From Ligustrum vulgare (lineage: Eukaryota; Streptophyta; Magnoliopsida; Lamiales; Oleaceae): a stretch of DNA of 64,000 bases. Positions 43,041 to 57,600 of the stretch are shown in pieces. The first letter of the stretch is position 1. Every line of letters begins with the position of its first letter. The DNA is taken from contig OY743182.1 of the NCBI GenBank assembly GCA_963555705.1, positions 51,836,592-51,900,591 on the forward strand, read 5' to 3'. Both the position numbers and the translations under genes were made by a program. The notes under the pieces are model-generated. The model was not told where the DNA came from. It saw only the letters and a list, made by a program, of their open reading frames with translations, and did no database searches.

Positions 43041-45190
43041 ACAACAATATGTGTCCGTCCATCACACACCCCATCCCATCCCATCCCAAAAAAATATTTT
43101 TTTTTCTTCTACTTGTCCCCACCCCCCCCCACCCACCCACCCCACAAAAATGAGGTCTTTCTTTTTATTTTCTCTTTCTCGATGTTTTTCCACTCTACCA
43201 CCCACATCCCACCCCAAAAATAAATTTTTTTCTTCTACTTTTTCCCACCCCACCCTGACACCACCCCGACACCACCACTACCCACCCCCACAAAAATGAG
43301 GTTTCTATTTTTAATTTCTCTCTCGATATTTTTCCACCCTACCACCCCATTCTATCCCACTCATAAAGTGATAATTGATCACAAAAAATCACAAATCACA
43401 ATTAGAAATTTAATTACAAATTTCACCCTAATCCCACACCACCCCACCTCACCCCACCCCATCCCACTCCACCCAATTTCAACCTACATGCAAAGTCATA
43501 TTTGATCACACAAAGTTACAATTCGATCACAATTACAAATTTAGTTGCAAAATTTACCCCACCCCACCCGACATGCAAATTCATAACTGGTCACATAAAG
43601 TCGCAATTGGGTCACAATTACAAATTTATTTGTAAAACCATACCCCTCCCCACCTCACCCCCAAAGTCACAATTGGTCACATAAGGTCACAATTTGTTTA
43701 CAAAAAGTTATAATTAAGTCACAAGAGATCACACCTCACCCCAAAAATGATTTTTTTCTCTATGTTTCCCCATCCCATCCCACCCTACCCAGACCCAAAA
43801 TGATTTTTTTCTCTATGTTTTCCGACCCCTACCTCACCCAACTCAAAGTCACAATTGGTCACACAAAGTTAAATTTCAGTCACAAATAACAATCGCAAAT
43901 TTCACCACAACCACACCCCACCTTATATAGCTCTACCCCACATGCAAAGTCGCATTTGGTTACAAAAGGTCACAATTGGTCACACAACACAATTCGATCA
44001 AAATTACAAATTTAGTTGCAAAACCCCACCAACCCCAACCCCAAACTCACAATCACACAAAGTCACAGTTGGTCACACAATGTCACAATTCGGTCACACA
44101 AAGGCCCAGTTAGGTCAAACGAGGTCACAATTAGGTCACATGAGGTCATAGTTAGGTCACAATTAGTCACATAAAGTCACAATTACAAATTTAGTTGCAA
44201 AATTCACCCCACATGTAAAGTCACAGTTGGTCACACAATGTCACAATTACAAATTTAGTTGCAAAATTCACCCCACCACACCTCATCCCACATGCAAAGT
44301 CACATCTGGTCACACAAGGTCACAATTACAAATTTAGTTGAAAATTCACCCCACACCATCCTACCTCACTTGCAAAGTCATGGTTGGTCACACAAAGTCA
44401 CAGTTTGGTCACACAAAGTCACAGTTTGGTCACACAAGTTTACAGTCGGTCACATAAAGTCATGGTTCGGTCATACGAGGTTACCACTCCACCACACCCC
44501 CAAAGTCACAGTTGGGTCACACAAAGTCGCAATTAGGTTACACGAGGTCATCGTCTGATCACACGAGGTCACAGTTCAATCATGAAGTCACATATAGTCA
44601 CAGTTCACTCACACATAGTCACAACTTGGTCACATATAGTCATACTTAACACAACTATTGGTCACATCACGTCTTCATCCAATGGTCACACAAAGTCACA
44701 ATTGGTCAAAATCTCTAATATAATTGGTCATAATCAACCATAATCGCTCACATTTTTTATTTATTATTGGTCACAACTTATACATTTCTTGGTCGCAATT
44801 AGTCAATATTTTGTCAAATACCTAATAATTAGTTGCATTCCATATTTATCACAAGTCACATTTACATTATAAGTCACAATTAGTCAATATTTTAGCTTGT
44901 GTTTGGAAACTATTATAACATGTAATGATTGGTATTATTTGTGTTTTCTAGTTAAGACGTGTGATTAAAAATTGGAGAGAGAAAAGATATGCGGTTAAAA
45001 AGTGGTTATGGAAATTGTGTTGAATAACAAAAGTTTACCGAACACACTCTAAAGTCACAATTATCTAATAATTGATCACAATCATCCATAATTGATCACA
45101 TATTTATTTATTTTTAAATTGGTCATATATTATTTATTTATTAATTAATTTGTCACAATCATCCATAAGTCACATTTAGATTTAGTCGAC
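43041..45190 (+). repeat. C-rich then GTCACA-rich tract, block B
   Basis: It aligns throughout with 10790-10853 plus 13912-15890, without the hAT-2 insertion. CCCACC runs (43060-43480) pass into GTCACA units to about 45180, with AATTACAAATTTAGTTGCAA recurring about every 100-150 bp. ORFs across it are compositional. Confidence 0.8.
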
Positions 45191-45920
45191 ATTTTGGTCA
45201 CAATTACTATTCAAACCACCCACCCTACCCCAACCCCAACCACAACCCCAACCCACTCCAACCCCACCCCACCCCACCCCAACCCAAAACGAATTACTCC
45301 AGTCTACGCTACCATGATGCAGCAGCAACCACCGCGACTAGATGCCCCAACCATCGCCTTCACCACCACCACCACTACCTTCACCACCAAAACCCCACAA
45401 CCACCACTAGTCCACAATCACACAACCGCTGCACACGACCACCAACCACCAATGCAAAACCACCACTACTACCAACACACACTGATGAAGAGATGGTCAA
45501 CATACTCCGATTTTCGTGTAGGACGCCAACACTAACACCCCACATATTTTCAACCCAGCAAACACCACAATTTGCTGTTGAAATTAAATTCTCAATCCAC
45601 CAACCACCAAAAAATCGCAGGAAAAATCAAAGCATACAGCCTTTGACCGTCATTGCTTCGTTGTAGCAGCGGCGTCACTGCTTCGTTGTAGCGACGGCTC
45701 TGCCGCTTCAACCACATCTGAGGGCTACTAGCACTGGCAGCGGAGCCAGCTGCAAGATCTGTTGTTGCCACTTCTAAGAGGCGGCGATCTCGCCGCTACT
45801 TTGCCTGTGGCCTGGTCTAGGTAGAGAGATAGGGGTCGCCTGTTGATTGTAGAGAGAGAGAGAGAGAGAGCGCGCCGGGTTGTAGAGAGAGAGCGATGGG
45901 TTGTATAGAGAGAGAGTGTG
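45191..45920. other. GC-richer non-coding segment, block B
   Basis: Counterpart of 15890-16540 with the same TCGTTGTAGCAGCGGCG and GAGGCGGCGATCTCGCC motifs and short GA runs. No conserved ORF. Confidence 0.45.
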
Positions 45921-48640
45921 TGTCACACCCCTTTTTAATAGAAAATTTTGTATATTTGTATAAAGGCTGAAAATAATTACTCGATCTAAATATGCGATCA
46001 AATTTTTTTTATATTTAAATATGGCGTAAGCATTCTCACAATATAACAATAGTATATCGAGAGAAAAGAAGACTATATAGACTTATTGAAAGCATTTCAC
46101 ATTGATGTTACAAAAGCATAAACAACCCCACTTTATAAGTCATATATACATGCATTACAAGATTCCAAAATATAGTACAAAAGATTTTAGAACCAAAAGA
46201 TAGCCCACAAAATAACCCTGCAGGTCGTCATCCATGTACATTGATCCTCGAAATCCTGTACGAGCTTCACAGTTAGCAAGGTCATCTATGAAGTTCCATG
46301 CTCACCTACAATGGAAGAACTACATGAGCTAATGCCCAATAAGTAAAAATCATGCATGCCATGAGTATGAATACACAATTGTGCAATTTCCTTCAAAAAC
46401 ATAAGGTTACAAATGTATCATATTCAAATATTGACCAAGATGATATCAAAACATTTTGATTGAAATCCTTTCTTTTCACTGGGCCCTTGACCAATCTACT
46501 TTGCACTGGAAAGAGCTCTGCACAATAACAAATCAATATCAATAATCCAATGGCTAAAATGTCATCGACACAGTCAAGTGGACCAACCTCTTGTGACCAC
46601 TAGAGGTACATCTCCTATCAACCTCTATGATCACCCAAGAAGTATCCCATACACGGTGTCAATAATCATAACATAACAAAAGCACAGTCAAGTGGTCCAT
46701 CCTCCCGTAACCTACCAAGGACACCCCTATCTCTCCTTGTATTCACCAAGAGGTCTCACTTACTTGCCAACAAGTATCGCAGTATGCCTCGCATGCCTCG
46801 GTTCCCTAGTAGTGGTCAATAAAAGATTTTCCAATATGATGCGCTTCTCAAATCATGTCGTGCATGTTAGATAACAAACTTTATGGTATGTCGTGCATGC
46901 ACGTACCAATGTTCATGCATAAAATACATGAAAAAAATGATGTCTAGAACACATTCAATCATCGTGTTCAACATAAGATATAAAACTTTCCAACAATTAC
47001 TATGCCCTTGCATTGTAGTTGTAAATGGATTTTTACTTACCTTTCGCCTCTGTGTGTGTGTTCCCTACGGTGTAAGTCAAGTCCTTTCCACTTAAAGGCG
47101 TCAAACAACCTGTATTGTTACTTAGTATCAAACACGGCTCTTAAGTTCACAAGCTTAATTCACACATTCCTTCACTAGGACCATTAATGTCAAGACAATC
47201 TAGATAACACTAAGACGTCAAGTAGTAGCCCCAAACTTCCCCCTATTTCCAAGTTCAATGCAGGTAAACCTCATTTATTTGGATCAATAATGTCCTAACG
47301 CTCATTCAAATCAACTTCTGAAGCTTTAGAGGTGAATGGTAAACATGGAAGGGTGAAACTATGCAAAATCTGAAAATGGACAGATTCTGATTTTAAAATT
47401 CAACTGCGGAGTAGGTTGATTCATTCCTATTTTCACACCCTTAATGATATCCATTCATTCCAAAACTCTTACCATAAATTTATGACCTGTATGTGAAGGT
47501 AATCACGTCCAAAAATCACAAAAATTCCAGGACTTAAAGCCTCAAAAATAATTCATTTCACAGTACATCAAACTAAGAATTTCACAAATGCAGTTTTGAG
47601 TTCCACGCTAATTATCATGCTTCAAGTCAGGTTCTACCCCCAAAACTCATTTAAAGACCTTTAAACTCATATATAAACACATTCAAATCGATTAATACAT
47701 TATTCCTCAAGATATAATTCAAAACCAATGGTTAAATCATCAAAGATCATCAACCAGATTCTGCCTTTAAGGTTGTACTCACTTTCTTTCAATAACTAAC
47801 TATTCTCTTGTCATCATAAATTCACCAAAACATACCAACATCACTTAAATCAAGTTAAGATATTGAATAGGTCATAAAACACCCAAAATAAATGGATTAA
47901 AACCTCAAAACCGTGACACTTATTTGTGTAGGACTTCAATACCCAGATTATGTCCTTCTTACTTCTATTCAGCTTTCTAGTGTCTTCTTTCACTTGGGAG
48001 CATTTGATGACGTCTTTAGGGAGTTGTTTTGGTATTAAATGGTATGGATAAGGTTTAAATGAGCTAGAGTCGTGATAAATTCCTTAATGGTGAAGAAACA
48101 AACTAGCAAAGCACAAGTGGACATAAGCAAGCACGAGGTGGCAACTTCCCATTTAATTCAGATTTTGTACCAACCTCCTTAAGTCCAAATCATGTGTCCT
48201 TAACATATTTCAAGAGTTTAAAATGTAATTTAATAACCATTAGGATCCCAATTTTTATGATAAAGAAATTTCCTCAACCGTTGATTCAAATCCATTCCCG
48301 ATTGACACCCGATCCTCGCCGATTTCTATAATTCTCACTTCATTACTTATCACTTCACTTGAGCCTAATAATATAAAATTTTGATCATAAAATCTTATAC
48401 CTAATCTCCAAATTTTGTTACTTACTTATCTAGGTCTAGGATAGCCTTAATCAATCTGAAATAAAAGTGTAAGATCTCACTGATCATAAGTACGATGCTT
48501 TCCAAATTATTGTTGAGTCACAATTCATTATCCACCACTTGATCAACCTAATTTTCCACCGTATCTCAACATGAGATTGATTACCTAAGTCGAGAAGTTC
48601 GATGAATAATACCTTAAAACTTTTATCAATAGAGTTCTGC
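45921..48640 (-). mobile_element. LTR-like sequence, minus orientation (block B only)
   Basis: The + strand edge TGTCACACCCC reads on the - strand as an LTR 3' end, ...GGGGTGTGACA. The sequence behind it (ATGTAGTTCTTCCATTGTAG, polyadenylation-like AT-rich stretches) is typical of long gypsy LTRs. The other edge is uncertain: TGTCACGGTTTTGAGG (- strand from 47925) is a candidate start, but no matching 5-bp duplication was found. The GTGTG before 45921 does not recur. Sequence to about 48640 is absent from block A. Confidence 0.45.
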
Positions 48641-48727
48641 GAGGAGGGGAGTTAACCCACTATCGCCGCCCCACTTGTAAACCTCCCCTCCACGGGGAGG
48701 GTCCCCCCCACCCCCTCCAAAAAAAAT
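48641..48727. other. Short GC-rich hairpin
   Basis: GAGGAGGGGAGTTAAC pairs with GTAAACCTCCCCTCC around CACTATCGCCGCCCCACTT. It could be a small MITE like that at 41988-42096, but has no clear target duplication. Confidence 0.35.
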
Positions 48728-48798
48728 AATTTTGCAACTAGGTTTCTGGAAGATTGAAAACCCGTGGAGCTGAAGAAAAATAAGAACTACTGGTTAAG
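48728..48798 (+). promoter_or_regulatory. Distal WDR75 promoter fragment, displaced
   Basis: TTGCAACTAGGTTTCTGGAA to AACTACTGGTTAAG matches 17427-17508 of block A. In block A the next bases are TGGAAAAATTGTCAGGG. Here that continuation is found only at 58846, about 10 kb away, beyond the inverted-repeat insertion. Confidence 0.75.
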
Positions 48799-48967
48799 TA
48801 AAAGAAAAAAGTACATAACTATACAACTAAAACTTTCACTTTTTAAACATAACAAACTTAAGATTTATTTATTTTTTTTAAAAATCAGGTGTTAATTAGC
48901 TAATTAATTAATATAATATTATAATAATTATCATTTATATATTAAATTTAAACTTATATAATACTAA

Positions 48968-49190
48968 ATAATAAAAGGGAAAATTATATAAAACATTGTG
49001 TTTCAAAGATACAATTCAAAAATCATGTGAAGGAAATCTTTTTTTAAAAAAATTCAGGTATTAATTCATTTAATTAGGTGTTAAATAATTAAAAATAAAT
49101 ATAATGATATATTTAAGATAAACATAATTATCTACTATATATTATATTAAAACTGATATAATATTAAATCAAAATTTCAAATTTTGACGT
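48968..49190 (+). repeat. Terminal repeat 'beta', left copy
   Basis: AAGGGAAAATTATATAAAAC then TTCAAAAATCATGTGAAGGAA to TCAAATTTTGACGTCA. The reverse complement is at 58612-58842 with high identity. Both alpha and beta begin GGGAAAA(G/T)TA. Confidence 0.75.
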
Positions 49191-52100
49191 CACAACCTAC
49201 CACCACTCCACCCACCCGGCCCGGCCCGGCCCATGCCCCGCCCACCACCCCACCCACACACCAAAAATAATTTTTATTTTTTCCTTTCGATGTTTTCCTA
49301 TCATTCCCCATCTCACCCCCATCCCAACCCCACTCGACCCTACCCTACCTCATTGCAAAGTGACAAATTGATATCACCTTAACCACATCCCCCGACCCTG
49401 CCCACCCACCCTGCCCACCCCAAAAATAAGTTAATTTTTATTTTCTCTCGATGTTTTCTTACACTTCCCCATCCCACCCCACACCACACCACCCCACCGC
49501 AAAGTGACAAATTGATCTCACCCTCACTACATCCCCAGACCTCACCCACCCTGCCCACCCACACCATCTCACCGCCTATATCCTACCTCACCCCAAAAAT
49601 AAGTTTATTTTTATTTTTTCCCAATGTTTTCCTACACTTCCTCATCCCATCCCACCCCACCCACCCACCCCAACCCAACCCCACTCCACTCGACCCTACC
49701 CTACCTTACCTCATCGCAAAGTGACAAATTGATTTTATCCCAGCAACAGACCACCACCCCACCCCACCCTACATCAAAAATAATTTTTTTCCTTTTTCGA
49801 TATTTTCCTATCATTCCCCATCCCACCCACCCACCCCACCCCACCCCACCTCATCTTAAAGTGACAAATTGATCTCACCCTAACCACATCCTCCGACCCC
49901 ACCACCCACCCCGTCTCACCACCCATATCCTACCCCACCCCAAAAATAAGTTTATTTTTATTTTCTCTCGATATTTTCCTACACTTTCCCAATCCAACAC
50001 ACCCCACCCCGACCTAACCCCACTTTACCATATCCTACCACACCTCATGGCAAAGTGACAAAATGATCTCACTTTTCCCACATCCCCCGACCCCACCCAC
50101 CTACCCAACCTCACCACCCATATCATATCCCACCCCAAAAATAAATTTATTTTTATATTCTCCCGATATTTTCCTACACTTCCCCATCCCATCCCCCAAC
50201 CCAACCCCACTTAACTGGACCCTACCCCACTTCATCGCAAAAGTGACAAATTAATCTTATCCCAACCACAGACCACGACACACCCTGCCCGCCTTCGCCA
50301 CCCACCCTACCCCACCTCACGGGAAAAATAATTTTTTTTCCTTCTACTTTTCCACCTACCACCACCCAGCCCTACACCACCCTACCGATTTCACCCCACC
50401 CCAAAAATGTTTTTTTTCCTTCTACTTTTTCAAGCCCCCACCAACCCCACCCCAACACCACCCTGCCCACCCCACCCCACAAATTGAATTTTTTTATCTT
50501 TCTATATTTTTCCACCTTACCCCGCCACCCACCCCACCCAAAAATGATTTTTTTCTTCTAATTTTCTACACCTATCCCGCCCCTACCAGCTACCCACCCA
50601 CCCAACCAATCGACCCCACCCCACCTAAAAATGATTTTTTTCTTCCACTTTTTCACACCCCACCAAGACCCTACCCTTGCACCCACCCATCCCATTCCTA
50701 CCCACCCCCCAAAAATAATTTTTTTCTTCAATTTTTCACACCCCACCTACCCCGCCCCCGACCCTACACCGCTACCCACCTAACCAACTGACCCACCCAA
50801 AAATGATTTTTTTCCCTACTTTTTCACACTCCATTCCGACCCTACGCCTGTCACCCAACAACCCCGCTACTACCTACCCCACCCAAAAATATTTTTTTTT
50901 CTTTTCCACACCCCGTCTCGACCCTATACCCGTCACCCACCAACCCCACCCCTACACAAAAATGAATTTTCTTCTTCTAAATTTCCACACCCCGTCCCTA
51001 CCCCGCCACCCACCCAACAAACCGACTCCACCCAAAAAATGATTTTTTTCTTATACTTTTCCTCGTACAATGGTCACAAAAAGTTATAGTTAGCCACATA
51101 TTATTTATTTATTGGTCACAACTTACTCATTTTTTTCATGATTAGTTAATATTTTTTGTCATAATTACCTAATAATTGGTCACATTCCCTACTCATCATA
51201 AGTCACACAAAGTCACATTTAATCGACATTTTGATTACACTTACCTAATAATTCGATCACCCACCCTACCCTACCCCACCCCCACATGCAAAGTCACAAC
51301 ATGTCACACAATTGGTCACACAATGTCACATTACAAATTTAGTTGAAAAACCTCACCCACCTACCCACACATTCTTCAAGTCACAGTTGATCACACAAGG
51401 TCATAGTTTGGTCACACGAGGTCACAGTTAGATCACAATTGGTTTAGTTGCAAAATTCGGTCGCACAAAGTCACAATTCGATCACATAAAGTCACAGTTG
51501 GTCACACGAAGGCAAGGTTCGATCACACAAGGTCATAATTTGGTAACACATGTGACCAAACTATGACATCGTGTAATTGAACTATAACCTTGTATGACCG
51601 AATTGAGACTTTTTGTGATCGAACTGTGACCTTTATGTTCAAATCGTGACTTTGTGTGATCAAGTACGGGATGTGACCAAAATATTTACTAATTGTGACT
51701 TGTGAGAAATGGGGGATGTGACCAAGAAAACTAAGAATACGGAATGTGACCAAATATTAGGTAATTGTAACAAAAATTTTAACTAATTGTGATTGAGGAA
51801 ACGTGTAAATTATGACCAATAAATAAATAATACGTACCAATTATATGATAATTTTGATCAATTATAGGTAAATGTGATCAAAATATTGACTAATTGTGAA
51901 TTTGTGCGACTTATGATAAGTGCGAATGTGATCAAGAAAAATCAGTAAGTTTTGATCAATCAATAAATAAATTGTGATCAATTATTGATGACTATGACCA
52001 ATTATTAGGTAACTATGACCACTAAATAAATAATATGTAATCAATTATGGATCATTGTGATCAAATATATAGATTGTGACCAACTGTGACTTGGTGTGAC

Positions 52101-52440
52101 CATTGGACGAGGACGTGATGTGACCTACAATTGTGTTAAGTATAACTATGTGTGACCAAGCTGTGACTTTGTAAGAACGAAGCGTGACTTTATGTGATCG
52201 ACCTGTGACCTCGTGTGATCTAACCATGACACCATGACCTCGTTTGACCTAATTGTGACCTAACTGTGACCTCGTTTGACCAAACTGCGACATTGTGTGA
52301 CCGAACTTTGACATTGTGTGACCAACTGTGACTTTGGAGGGGTGGGGTTTTACAAATAAATTTGTAATTGTGACTCTGTGTAACCTTGTGTGACTTAACT
52401 GCGATCTCGTGTCAACTTACGTTATTGATTGTGATTTTTG
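49191..52440 (+). repeat. Left arm: C-rich units, then GTCACA, then GTGAC
   Basis: 49191-51060 is built of CCCACC runs with recurring GCAAAGTGACAAATTGAT and AAAAATAAGTTTATTTTTA about every 120-180 bp. 51060-51550 has GGTCACA units on the + strand. At about 51550 the sense flips to GTGACC units (51550-52440). Open frames here are Pro/His/Ser/Thr-rich artefacts. Confidence 0.8.
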
Positions 52441-54645
52441 GGGTGAGGATAGTGGGGTAGAGGTCGGGTGGGGCTAGAAAAAGTAGAAGAAATCATTTTT
52501 TATGGTGAGGTAGGATTAGTGGGGGTGGGGTCGGGGTTGGAAAAGTAGAAGAAAAAAATCATTTTTTTAGGTGGGTGGGTTAGGGTGGGGAAAAGTAGAA
52601 GAAAAAAATAATTTTTTGGGGTGGGGTGGGGTGGGGGTGGGGTGGGTGGGTGGGTAGGGTGGGATCGAGGTCGGGTGGGTTGGAAAAAGTAAAAGAAAAA
52701 AATTATTTTTTGCGTTGGTGGGTGCGTGGGTGGGTTGGGATGGGGTAGGGTGGGTTGAGATGAGGTGGTTGGTGTGAAGTGTGAAAGAATAGAAGAAAAT
52801 TAATTTTTTGATGAGGTATGGTTGGTGGCGGGGTGCGGTGGGATGGGGTGGGGTGGGACGGTTGGGGGGAAGTGTGAAAAAATAGAAGAAAAATTATTTT
52901 GGGTGGGGTGGGGTGTAAAAAATAGAAGAAAATCATTTTTGGATGGGGTAGGGTGGGTGGGTAGGGTGCAGCGGGATAGGATGTGGCGATTGAGGTGAAG
53001 AGTGAAAAAATAGAAGAAAAATCATTTTTGGGTGGGGTGGGTTGTGGTGGGGTTGCTAGGGTGGGGTGTAGTGGGGTTGTTAGGGTGGGGTGTGAGAATA
53101 TAGAAGAAAAATCATATTTGGGTGGGGTGGGTTGGGTGGATGGCGAGGTAGGGTTGGGGAGGGGTGTGGAAAATTAGGAGAAAAAAATTAATTTTGGGTG
53201 GGGTGGGGTTGGGTGACGTGGGAGGGTCTGGGCGAGTCGTGAAAAAGTAGTAAAAAAATCATTTTGGGCGATGTGGGTTGGGGTGTGATGGGTGGGTGAT
53301 TGGGGTGTGGTTGGGTTGGGGTGGGGTGGGTGGATGAGATGAGAAAAAAATAGAAGTAAAATCATTCTTGTGGTGTGGTGTGGTGTGGTGGGGTGGGGTG
53401 GGTGAGTGAGTGAGTGGTGGCGGGTGGTTGGTGGGTGGGTGGGTGGGGTTGGGTTGGGGAGGAGTGGGGGTGGGGTGGGTAAGGTGGTGTTGGGCGTGGG
53501 GATGAGTGTGAAAAAGTAGAAGGAAAAAAATTATTTAATGGGGTGGGTGGGTGGGGGTGGGGTGGGGGTCGGGCTGGGCGGGGGTGGGGTGGGTAGGGTT
53601 GGTGGATGGGGTCGTTGTGGGTGGGTGGGGTTTGTTGTAGTGGTGGGTGGGGTGAGTGCGGGTTGGGTTGGGATGGAGTTGTTGTGGATTATATATTATT
53701 TTGATTTTATTATTTAATATTAGTCTTTGTTTGACAACTCATTATAATTATTATAATATTGTATTAATTAATTAAGTAATTAATACCTGATTTTTTAAAA
53801 AAAAATCTTAAGTATGTTATGTTTAAAAAGTGAAAATTTTAGTTGTTTAGTTATGTACTTTTCCCATAATAAAATCAAAACAATACATAATCCACAACCA
53901 CTTCATCACAACCCAATTCAATCCAATCCCGGTTACCCACCCCACTCCACCTCACCTCAAAAAAATGATTTTTTTCCTTCTACTTTTCCATACTCACCCC
54001 CAACCTGGACACCACCTTACCCACCCCACCCCCATTCCTCCCCAACCCAACCCCACCCACCCACCCACCCACCCCCACTCACCCAACCCCACCCAACCAC
54101 AAGAATGATTTTACTTCTATTTTTTTCTCATCTCACCCACCCACCCCACTCCTCCCCAAACCCAACCCACTCACCCACCAGTCCCATCCCCACCCACCCA
54201 CCAACCCCCACCCAACCCCCCCACCTCACCCCACCCCAAAAATAAGTTTTTTTTTTTTGAGATGTTTTCCCACCCTACCCATCCCACACCACCCGACTCT
54301 ACCCACCCCACCTCACCCAAAATGATTTTTTCTACTACTTTTTCACAACTTGCCCAGATCCTACCCTATCCTACCTCGCCCCTACCCCAACCCCACCCCA
54401 CCCCACCCCACCCAAATTTATTTTTTTTATTCTAATTTTCGACTCCCCCAAAACCTTGCCCCAGACCCTACCCCAACTCACCTCATCCAAAATGATTTTT
54501 CCACTACTTTTCCACGACTCACCCTGACCCTACCCCGCCACCCAACCCCACCCCACCCAAAATTAATTTTTTTCTCCCAATTTTCCACACCCCCACCCAC
54601 CCTCACCCAAAAATGATTTTTCTTCTATTTTTTCAGATTTCACCT
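52441..54645. repeat. Centre: G-rich block, alpha (inverted), C-rich block
   Basis: 52441-53685 is almost pure GGGTGG/GGGGTGGG with AGAAGAAAAATCATTTTTGG spacers. 53690-53875 is the inverted alpha terminus ending GTACTTTTCCC. 53930-54645 is CCCACC-rich. The symmetry axis of the larger palindrome is near 53490. The strand switch makes this a strong hairpin and G-quadruplex candidate. Confidence 0.75.
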
Positions 54646-57600
54646 CAATCGTCCATCCTATCGCAGTTTGGTCAAACGAGGTCACGGTTAAGTCACAAGA
54701 GGTCACAATTAGGTCAAACGAAGTCAGTGTTAGATCACACGAGGTCACAGGTCGATCACATAAAGTCACACTTCATTCTTATAAAGTCACAGTTCGATCA
54801 TACATAGTTATATTTGACACAATTGTAGGTCACATCACATCCTCGTCCAATGGTCACACCAAGTCACAGTTGGTCACAATTTATATAATTGGTCACAATC
54901 ATCCATAATTGATCACATATTATTTATTTATTGGTCATAGTTACCTAATAATTGGTCATAGTCATCAATAATTGATCACAATTTATTTATTGATTGATCA
55001 AAACTTACTTGTTTTCTTGATCACATTCGCACTTATCATAAGTCGCACAAACTCACAATTAGTCAATATTTTGATTACATTTACCTATAATTGATCAAAA
55101 TTATCATATAATTGGTACATATTATTTATTTATTGGTCATAATTTACTCGTTTCCTCAATCATAATTAGTTAACATTTTTGTTACAATTACCTAATATTT
55201 GGTCACATTCTGTATTCTTAGTTTTCTTGGTCACATCCCCCATTTCTCACAAGTCACAATTAGTAAATATTTTGGTCATATTTACCTAATAATTGGTCAC
55301 ATCCCGTACTTGATCACACAAAGTCACGATTTGAACATACAATGTCACAGTTCGATCACACAAAGTCTCAATTCGGTCTTACAAGGTCACAGTTCAATCA
55401 CACCATGTCATAGTTTGGTCACACGTGTTACCAAACTATGACCTTGTGTGATCGAACCGTGCTTTCGTATGACCGACTGTGATTTTATGTGATCGAATTA
55501 TGACTTTTTGTGATCGAATTTTGCAACTAAACTAATTGTGATCTAACTGTGACCTCGTGTGATCAAACTATGACCTTGTGTGACCAACTGTGACTTTAGG
55601 AATGTGTGGGTAGGTGGGTGAGGTTTTTCAACTAAATTTGTAATGTGACATTGTGTGACCAATTGTGACATTGTGTGACATGTTGTGACTTTACATGTGG
55701 GGGTGAGGTAGGGTGGGCGATCGAATTATTAGGTAAGTGTAACCAAAATGTCGACTAAATGTGACTTTGTGTGACTTATGACGAGTAGGGAATGTGACCA
55801 ATTATTAGGTAATTGTGACAAAAAATATTAACTAAACATTAAAAAAACGAGTAAGTTGTGACCAATAAATAAATAATATGTGACCAATTATATTAAAGGT
55901 TGTGACCATCTATAATTTTTTGTCACCATCTATAATTTTTTGTCACCATTAGACAAGGAAAAGTATAAGAAAAAAATCATTTTTGGGTAAGGTCGGTTTG
56001 TTGGGTTGGTGGCGGGTAGGGACAGGGTGTGAAAAATTAGAAGAAGAAAAATCATTTTTGAGTAGGGGTGGGGTTGGTGGGTGACGGGTGTAGGTTCGAG
56101 ACGGGGTGTGGAAAAGAAAAAAATCTTTTTTGGGTGGGGTGGATAGTGGTGGGGTTGTTGGGTGACGGGCGTGGGTCGGGATGGGGTGTGGAAAAATAGA
56201 AAAAAATTATTTTTAAGTGGGGTCAGTTGGTTGGGTGGGTGGCGGGATAGGGTCGGGAGCGAGGTGGGTGGGGTGTGAAAAATTGAAGAAAAAAATCATT
56301 TTGGGTGGTGGGTAGGAATGGGATGGGTGGGTATGGTGGAGTGGGGTGGGGTGGTGTGGGTGCAAGGGTGGGGTCTGGGCGGGGGTGTGAAAAAGTGGAA
56401 TAAAAAAATCATTTTTGGGTGGGGTGGGGTCGATTGGTTGGGTTGGTAGCTGGTAGGGTCGGAGGCGGGATGGGTGTGGAAAATTAGAAGAAAAAAAATC
56501 ATTTTTAGGTGGGGTGGGTGGCGGGATAGGTGGGAAAATATGGAGAGATAAAAAAACTCATTTTGTGGGGTGGGCGGGCAGGGTGGGGTTGGTGGGGGCG
56601 TGAAAAAGTAGAAGGAAAAAAAAATCATTTTTGGGGTGGGGTGGGATCGGTAGGGTGGTGTCGGGCTGGGTGGGGGTAGGTGGAAAAGTATAAGGAAAAG
56701 AATCATTTTTGTGATGGGGTGGGGTAGGGTGGGAGGTGAAGCGGGCAGGGTGTGTCATGGTCTGTGGTTGGGATAAAATCAATTTGTCACTTTGCGATGA
56801 GGTGGTGTATGGTCAAGTGGAGTTGGGTTGGGTTGGGGTGCGGTGGGATGTGATGGGATGAGGAAGTGTAGGAAAATATCGGGAGAATATAAAAATAAAC
56901 TTATTTTTTGGGTGGGTAGGATATGGGTGGTGAGATGGGGTGGGGTCGGGGGATGTGGCTAGGGTGAGATCAGTTTGTCACTTTGCGATGAGTTGGGGTA
57001 GGGTAGGGTAGGGTAGGGTAGGGTCGAGTGGGGTTAGGTTGGGTTGGGGTGAAGTGGAGTGGAGTGGGATGTGGAAGTGTAGGAAAATATCGAGAGAAAA
57101 TAAAAATAAACTTATTTTTTGGGTGGGGTAGGATATGGGTGTTGAGGTGGGGTGGGTGGGTGGTGGGGTAGGGGATGTGGCTAGGGTGAGATCAATTTGT
57201 CACTTTGAGATGAGGTGGGCTAGGGTGGGATGTGGTGGGATGGGGTGGAGTGGGGAATGATAGGAAAATATCGAAAGGAAAGGTGTAGGGGTGGGGGGTG
57301 GGGTTGTGGTCTGTGGCTGGGATAAGATCAATTTGTTTAGGGATGGCAACGGGACGGGGAATACCCGATAAAGACGGGGATGAAAAGGCATCCTCGAACC
57401 GGGGATGGGGCGGAGACGGGGATGACCGTCTTATCCCCATCCCCAATTAACAAGTTCCATTAAAATTTAAAAAGTCAAAAAAAAAAAATGTCCTATATTA
57501 GCTGTACAAAAGTCGTATGATGTCAAATTTCTTGCACAAAAAATTTATTACTTATCAAGTTATAAACTTTAAATACTTATTTTGAAAAAGTTACTGATTA

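Noticed and set aside
57000..57030. (GGGTA)n stretch resembling interstitial telomere repeat
   Set aside because: The unit is TAGGG and not the plant TTTAGGG. Only a few copies occur within a larger G-rich tract and no longer telomeric run is present.
49379..57446. Dozens of 60-140 codon frames rich in Pro, His, Ser, Thr or Gly, Trp
   Set aside because: They follow the CCCACC/GGGTGG and GTCACA simple repeats on both strands. None has a domain, and lengths and frames are not conserved between the two arms.
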